Source: Anaeramoeba flamelloides (Eukaryota > Metamonada > Anaeramoebidae). From it: a stretch of DNA of 64,000 nucleotides. Location of the stretch: the NCBI GenBank assembly GCA_027625915.1, contig JANTQA010000047.1, positions 9,672,001 through 9,736,000 on the forward strand, written 5' to 3'. The translations under genes were made by a program, and so were the position numbers. Under the pieces are notes generated by a model. That model was not told the DNA's origin. It worked only from the letters and a program-made list of their open reading frames with translations, and made no database searches. Below are positions 58,325 through 64,000 of the stretch, one piece after another (position 1 is the stretch's first letter; every line of letters starts with the position of its first letter).

Positions 58325-58730
58325 ACACCCAATTCCAATATCACAAGTGTAAATATAGTGTTGTAAAAAATAGAGTTTTGATATTTTTGAGAAATAAATA
58401 AAGATTCCCATACATTTATCTAAATTTTGGGAATAATAAATATAAAATCTAATTATCTTAAAAGAATAATGATAATTTTAATCAAAAAATCTTTTGGTGA
58501 ATATCAACTATCTAATTTTAAAAAAAACTCATTTTTTAGATAAAGTATTGGTATTCACCGAACGATTTTATATTGAAAATCTCTCTCAACTTAAAAATCA
58601 AAAAGGTTGTTTCCTTTGCTATTATTAAAATTGGGATAAATTCATGGAAATCTTATCACAAAAAACCATAAAAACTCTATTTTTTACAACACTCCATATT
58701 TATACTTGTGTGATTGGAATGGTTTATTTA
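58325..58730. mobile_element. fold-back element family I, about 405 bp
   Basis: Outer arms of about 65 bp match closely (CACCCAATTCCAATATCACA and, inverted, AACCATTCCAATCACACAAG; then TGTTGTAAAAAATAGAGTTT). Inner pairs (GGTGAATATCAACTATCTAA with TTTAGATAAAGTATTGGTATTC) continue to a small loop at about 58525. The whole element is therefore one long palindrome. It is non-coding. Confidence 0.75.
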
Positions 58731-60469
58731 AAGTGTTTGAAATGATCTTGTTTTTTTATACAAGAAAATCGTGATTATTTTTTAATTTGATTCCTACCTT
58801 TCTTAATAAGGGTGGCTGAGTTTAACCATCCCTAATTTTTGATTTAATTCATTTTTCATAACAAATTGATGAAAAATGCAATTTTGATCCTAAATTGGAG
58901 TATTTTTTCCTTAACATTCCTTCAGAATTTAAGATTAACAAGATTGGATCAAAATCTAAGGAGACAATTTTGCGAATTGCCAACATTGTCCGTTTAGGGA
59001 AAATATTTTGGTAAGATCAAGAATCAGGAAAATTCTTAATTTTTGGTTCAGAAAGTAAAATTACTATAAAAATGTTAAATGATTTTCACTCGCTTTTATC
59101 AGAAAATAACTAAACAAAATTATACCACTTCACTGTCTACTAAACGATATCAAAGTCTAATCTTGAAACAATTTATTCAAATTTCTGAAGTAGTTACTTC
59201 CACTAAGTCAAGAGTCATCAAAAAATAAAAAGTGAAAAATCTTTTGAATTTTTTGAAAAAAAAATTTTTCGCCAATTAAAATAAATTCATATAAAATTTC
59301 AACACATCTAACACAGATGGAAAATTCAGAATTGAGGGTTAATTTTGGATCTAAATAATTTATTTTTTCGTTTTGAAAAAAATAGAAATCGATCTTTTAT
59401 TCAAATAAGCCTTTTAAATCAAAGAGAGTACTTTTTTAAAACTTTCGCAAAACCAATTCTCTAATTTAAAAAAAATAAAAATATTTTCAAAATTAAAACT
59501 TTTAGAGTATCCGATAAATAATAATGAGAGTAGTCAACCTTTAGACGTGACATAGAGACTGGGGTAGGTTTTAAAGCTCTTTTTTAATAAAATTTCCATC
59601 TTTATAAAAACAGAAAACTAGAAAAATATTATGTTACTGGTAAAATCCAAAATAAAAAAAAAAATTTTCACTTTTGGATATGGACTTTAAAATGATTAAA
59701 TCATTTCTCTTTCTTATTGGTTAGTGACAAAAATTGCCTGAAATAAAATAATAACAATTGCTGTGAGCTTTCCAATGACTCAACCGATGGGTTTTTACTA
59801 AACCAATTTGGTTAGACTGTTTCTTTCTTGATAGATCTAAAAGTTTTTAAAAAAAACGAAAATGAAATGGATTTACAAATTTCAACTCAAAGATCAATAA
59901 AAAAGATTCAATTAATCTCTTGATTTTACTTTCAGAATAGTTTTTGTGATTTCCGTCTTGAATTTTTGAAAAAAAAAGTTAATAAGTGGTTTGGTGATTC
60001 GAATTAATAATTTTTTATTTCTAAGAGAAAATAAAAAAATTAAGACTTTTTAGGAAAATAAATGTTTTTCATCTTGAAAAAAACCGTGAGGACTTTGATC
60101 TTGTGAATAACAACGATTCACTAACACTTACTTTTTAATTAATTATTTTCTCTGATAGTTAGTCTTGTAAATTATAAGAAAATGAAAAAACGACTTCGAG
60201 ACAAATGTAAAAGAAAAGTCTATTTATTACAACCAAAATCCAAATAAAGGTAGAACTAAATACTGTAATTTGATAATACTTTGTATTCAAAAAGAGAAAT
60301 TAACAAATAAAATAGCGCTCTTGATGTCAGAAAACAATAATTCATCAGAGGTATCACACCCAACAATAGTTCCGCTTTAATATATAAACTGGAAAAGAAG
60401 ATAATGATTTTTTTTTCAAAAAACAAAATCATATTTCTTTGAAAACAATTCAAAAAAATTCAAAAAAAA
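58731..60469. other. gene-free stretch upstream of the TMEM62-like gene
   Basis: No gene can be supported here. The last 100 bp are the probable promoter and leader. A minus-strand frame at 60256-60453 is not convincing. Confidence 0.45.
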
Positions 60470-62518
60470 ATGAAAAGATTTAATAAAAGATTTCTACATT
60501 ACTTTTTTCGTGATTATTTTTTCGCAACTATTTGTGTTATCGTTATATCTGTCGGGTGGCCTCTTTCTCTTATTGAATGGCCAGAAAAATACGGGAAAGA
60601 AGACTTACAATTACCAAAAGGATATGATTCTGACAAATTTTTTCCTGATGGAACAACAGATCGTTTGTTAACGTTTGTTCAGCTGACCGATATCCATTTA
60701 GGGTTTGATTTAAGGACAAAGATCAAATTTGAAAGATATCTCTCAAATCATCTGCCCATTATAAACCCAAATTTCCATGTTGTGACTGGAGACATAACCG
60801 ATGGGATCAACAGGAAACAACATGAGGAAGATTGGGTACTTTATAAGCAAATGTTGGCAAAATATCATATTACGAAGGATGTGTGGTTTGACGTGCAAGG
60901 CAACCATGATATGTACGGGGTTTTAAAGCGTACAGATGAGGACAACTATTATTATAAGCACACCATACATCATGAAAAGTTAAAGGACTGGCCGCAGGCT
61001 TACAAGTTTTCGTACAAGGCACACTTTGGTACCTATGATTTTCTTGCCCTGAACACTCTCTTCGATCCAGTTCCAGAGGATCCCTATGGGCTTTTTGGCA
61101 TTGACAGTACAGAGATTCTTGATCGTGTTGAAGATCTTATCAACACGATGAAGACAAACCAGACTTTCATCATCTCACATTACCCCATACAAACTAATTT
61201 ATATACACATAAAACAAGCAAAACTAAGAAAACGATGAGGCACATATTACGAGACGAAAGGGTGTTTGGCTATCTCGGTGGGCACTTACATCATTATGAA
61301 AACAATATGCACAAATTAGATTCAAAGATCAGAATTTTACACTCTTGCGCAAAGGCGCTCAAGAGTCGCTTTTACAAAATTTTTTCGATTGATAATGATC
61401 TTGTCAACTTTGTTGGTACTCGTCTCGGTGAGTGGCCAAAGATTCTCCCCACAAACCCAAAAAACGCTCTTTTTATTTCCAAAAATGAGCCTCTGGATCG
61501 AATCCGAAAAAGCACACACATCAGGGCCCTGATTTACCAAAACCCTGCTCGAAGTCAAATCAAATCGGTAAAAGTCAAAATTGATGGGAAAACCATTGGC
61601 AACATGACAAGACCAAAGGAAGATTCTGTTCACCCACTTTGGGTACTGTCATGGGACCCCAAGAAATATGAAGAACAAGATTTACATGTGATCAAATATA
61701 TCATATATTTCCAAGATGACAACAAAAAACCTCTTCAAAAAGAACACAAATTTTCTGTTGTCGGCAAGCAGCAGTATATCAAACTTAAATTAAACAGGGA
61801 TTTCAATTTAAGAACTGATTGGAACAGATCACGAAAGCCAATATTCTGGATTGGATATGGAATGATTTTGGTTCGATTATTCTTGTTTTCCAAAATTCTG
61901 ATCTCTCTCTTTTCTAAAACTTTTCTTGCAGAATTCCAAAATGAATTGCTCCAAACTCTAGACGAGGACAAGTATAATTTGCTCAAGGCAGTAATTCTAC
62001 ATTTCAAAGTCACCTTTTGGAGACACTCACAACTTTCAAATCGATATTGGGGCTGTCTTTGCGTTCTAGCTGTATTTTCAGTTGCCTTGCCATCGATGAT
62101 CTTTAAGGTTGCAAACAACAAGGCATGGGTAGTTATTTGGGTTTTCGGGGGTTGTGTCGAAGGCAGGTGCTCAGAATACGCAAAGAGCTATATTTTTGGT
62201 ATAATATTTACATATATAGTACTTTTGCCTGCTATAGAATTAATCGTAGACCTTGAGATCGCTAATAAAACAATAGCGCCCGAATATATGACAATACGAT
62301 ATATCGCCTTTCGATCTTTGGAACATATCATTGTTTTTCTAATTGGCTATACTGATATTATCGAAAGTTATAAATTCAAAATTGGTCCAACTGGTTACTT
62401 ACTTTCCATCGGACACATATACGTTGGGCTGCTCCTTCTCATGCTATCCTCTTATTTGTTAATTAAATGGTACAAAAAAATCAAAAGGAAAAACAACCAA
62501 CCCCTAATCAGCCTCTAA
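60470..62518 (+). CDS. TMEM62-like membrane metallophosphoesterase
   Basis: This is a probable endomembrane enzyme of the calcineurin-like phosphoesterase superfamily, closest in layout to TMEM62. The 682-residue frame starts at the first ATG after an A-rich leader. A signal-anchor helix lies at about residues 17-34. Metal-binding motifs follow in order: QLTDIHLG (D74, H76), VTGDITDG (D108, D111), QGNHDMYG (N145, H146, D147), then ISHYP and GGHLHHYE. A beta-sandwich-like region (about 330-440) has IRALIYQNPARSQIKSVKV and HPLWVLSWDP, as in TMEM62. The last third has five or six hydrophobic helices (near 450, 530, 555, 580, 615, 645) and a lysine-rich end. All expected catalytic residues are visible. 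It is intronless. The substrate of this family is not known, and the direction of the catalytic domain (lumenal is likely) is inferred from the topology. Confidence 0.9.
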   Translation: MKRFNKRFLHYFFRDYFFATICVIVISVGWPLSLIEWPEKYGKEDLQLPKGYDSDKFFPDGTTDRLLTFVQLTDIHLGFDLRTKIKFERYLSNHLPIINPNFHVVTGDITDGINRKQHEEDWVLYKQMLAKYHITKDVWFDVQGNHDMYGVLKRTDEDNYYYKHTIHHEKLKDWPQAYKFSYKAHFGTYDFLALNTLFDPVPEDPYGLFGIDSTEILDRVEDLINTMKTNQTFIISHYPIQTNLYTHKTSKTKKTMRHILRDERVFGYLGGHLHHYENNMHKLDSKIRILHSCAKALKSRFYKIFSIDNDLVNFVGTRLGEWPKILPTNPKNALFISKNEPLDRIRKSTHIRALIYQNPARSQIKSVKVKIDGKTIGNMTRPKEDSVHPLWVLSWDPKKYEEQDLHVIKYIIYFQDDNKKPLQKEHKFSVVGKQQYIKLKLNRDFNLRTDWNRSRKPIFWIGYGMILVRLFLFSKILISLFSKTFLAEFQNELLQTLDEDKYNLLKAVILHFKVTFWRHSQLSNRYWGCLCVLAVFSVALPSMIFKVANNKAWVVIWVFGGCVEGRCSEYAKSYIFGIIFTYIVLLPAIELIVDLEIANKTIAPEYMTIRYIAFRSLEHIIVFLIGYTDIIESYKFKIGPTGYLLSIGHIYVGLLLLMLSSYLLIKWYKKIKRKNNQPLISL

Positions 62519-64000
62519 ATATTTCTCGGTTCCTTCCTATTTGTAATTTTTAAAAGTCTAGATAAAACAATTATTTTTTTTTTTAATATTTTTTTAAACA
62601 AGTTTGTGGTTCAAGTTATCTTGCCTGATAGTGATTTTTTTTTTTTTTTTTGATATTAATTCAACTTTTGTACTTTATATGATTTCAATTACTTTTATTC
62701 GATGTAAATTTTTATCTAAAAGCCAAAAAAAAAAGAATAATTATTATAAAAAGTTAAGAACTGTATGAATTTTATAGCCCAATATTATTACTTTTATGAT
62801 AAAAAATAGATTTATTAACTTTTAAAAATGTTGCTTCAAGAAACCTTGTTATCTTTATATTTTACTTTTTTTTTTTTTTTTTTCAAAAATTTTGGAATTT
62901 ATAAAACCATTTTGTAACAAATTTTAAATTTTACTTGAAAAGTTTGCTAAAATAAAAATCCTCTAACTTCATTTCTTTTCGAATTCGTTTTAAAATACAA
63001 CAGAACTGATGGTAATTGTATAAATATACTTCCATATAAAACAGAAAGTAACGAAAGTATGAGGTAAAAAAAAAAGTTTTTGAAATTTCAATTGTTTTTT
63101 GAATTTTTAGATAGTTTTTGTGATCATTAAATTTTTTTTTAAATTCTCAAAATAACACAAAAATTTGCTAAAAATATGTCATATTTTATCTTTCGATGAA
63201 TATAATTTTTTCTTAAACTATTTTTTTTTATTTATAAGACTATATTTAATGTTTTCACGGGACATAAAATTTGAAAAGTTATTAATTTTTTTTAAAATTA
63301 AACCATTTGTTTTTTAAAATTTGATTAAAATTTAAATTGAATAATAGTATAGTATTTGATGCTTATATTTTATATTATTTAATCAAATTATTTTCTTTCT
63401 TATTTTTTTTTTTCATTACTGGAAATCTTTTTATTATTTAAGAAAATATAATTTCTATTTTTATTTAGCTTTTTTCTTTTTTAAAATAACATTTTTTAAG
63501 TTGTTTAGATTCCTTATGTTCATCATCTTTATTATGTTTTTTAAAGTGTTTGAACGAGGATAAAACGGAGAAAAAAATTATTATATGAATTAGTCGGTTT
63601 GCTGGGGACTAACCTTAGTAAAATTGTTCATATTTGATCTTCACGGATAAGAAAATTATAGAAACAACATATCTTTCTTATAACACACAATCCTTTAATC
63701 AAATTCAGAAATTGATTAAATACTTATAATTAAGATATAAAATTGTTCAATAATTAAAAAAATTATTGATCTGATGAGTAAAAGAAAAAAAATTACCAAA
63801 AAACTTTAAAAAAGTAAACTATTGTTTTGTTAAAAAATATATCTACTTTTTAAACAAAAAAAAGGCGAATGGGGCAGAAATACAAATATTTTAATCAATA
63901 GAAATTATTCAATGATTCTATTAATTATTTATTTTTGATTTGACTCAAAATGATTTAGCTCACCGATGTTTGGAGAAATAAAAATGTTATAAAAATTCAA
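62519..64000. other. gene-free 3' flank
   Basis: I see no supportable gene. T runs at 62574-62585 and 62636-62651 follow the TMEM62-like stop and may include its 3' end signals. The rest is A/T-rich text without recognisable repeats. Confidence 0.45.

Noticed and set aside
61337-62121. Minus-strand ORFs within the TMEM62-like gene
   Set aside because: They are shadows of a frame with intact metallophosphoesterase motifs.
1-64000. CRISPR array, LTR retroelement, Polinton or rRNA
   Set aside because: No regularly spaced repeats, no reverse transcriptase or capsid-like frames and no rRNA-like conserved text were seen.

Overview
This is a strongly A+T-rich nuclear window from a protist. It has long homopolymer runs (64 T, 33 A), TA microsatellites, sparse genes and spliceosomal-type introns (GT...AG, donors such as GTTTGT, GTAAGA, GTAAAA). 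Coding regions stand out by higher G+C and by K/N-rich low-complexity tracts. The BTB fusion protein, PAS-like exons, Nepro homologue, MYG1 and TMEM62-like protein all indicate a free-living unicellular eukaryote. An anaeramoebid- or amoebozoan-like lineage is my guess from protein style only. No bacterial operon, organelle gene, rRNA or convincing tRNA is visible, and the standard genetic code fits the long genes.

Layout. 1-6.2 kb: no gene, dispersed repeats and two 197-198 bp TA-flanked MITEs. 6.2-11.0 kb (minus): a possible small membrane protein and a RING-finger gene whose two exons are split by a 3.0 kb intron full of fold-back elements. 11.4-12.0 kb: a fold-back element next to a TTAA. 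12.8-13.3 kb: a coding-like but interrupted island. 16.5-18.3 kb (minus): a Nepro/Rmp1-like nucleolar protein and a small upstream ORF. 18.4-21.4 kb: repeats, including a TTAA-flanked fold-back element. 22.1-25.8 kb: scattered plus-strand exon-like islands, the last resembling the start of an RGS domain, with a minus-strand DNA transposon (zinc finger, helix-turn-helix, DDE-like core, decayed) between them. 27.4-28.5 kb: nested MITEs. 28.7-29.5 kb (minus): a two-exon four-helix membrane protein. 34.8-36.8 kb (plus): BTB plus a Rossmann/amidotransferase-like domain. 41.3-41.6 kb: a possible small gene. 43.8-44.8 kb (plus): MYG1 exonuclease. 48.1-55.2 kb (minus): a split gene with a PAS-like first exon and a coiled-coil acidic last exon, with introns of about 2.5 and 3.7 kb. 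60.5-62.5 kb (plus): a TMEM62-like membrane metallophosphoesterase.

The genes do not form a pathway; they are independent housekeeping and signalling genes. Nepro and MYG1 both belong to RNA-processing families. The most distinctive property of the window is its many near-perfect inverted-repeat elements in introns and intergenic DNA, in at least eight families, several with TA or TTAA target sites. They make the introns very long and hide short exons.
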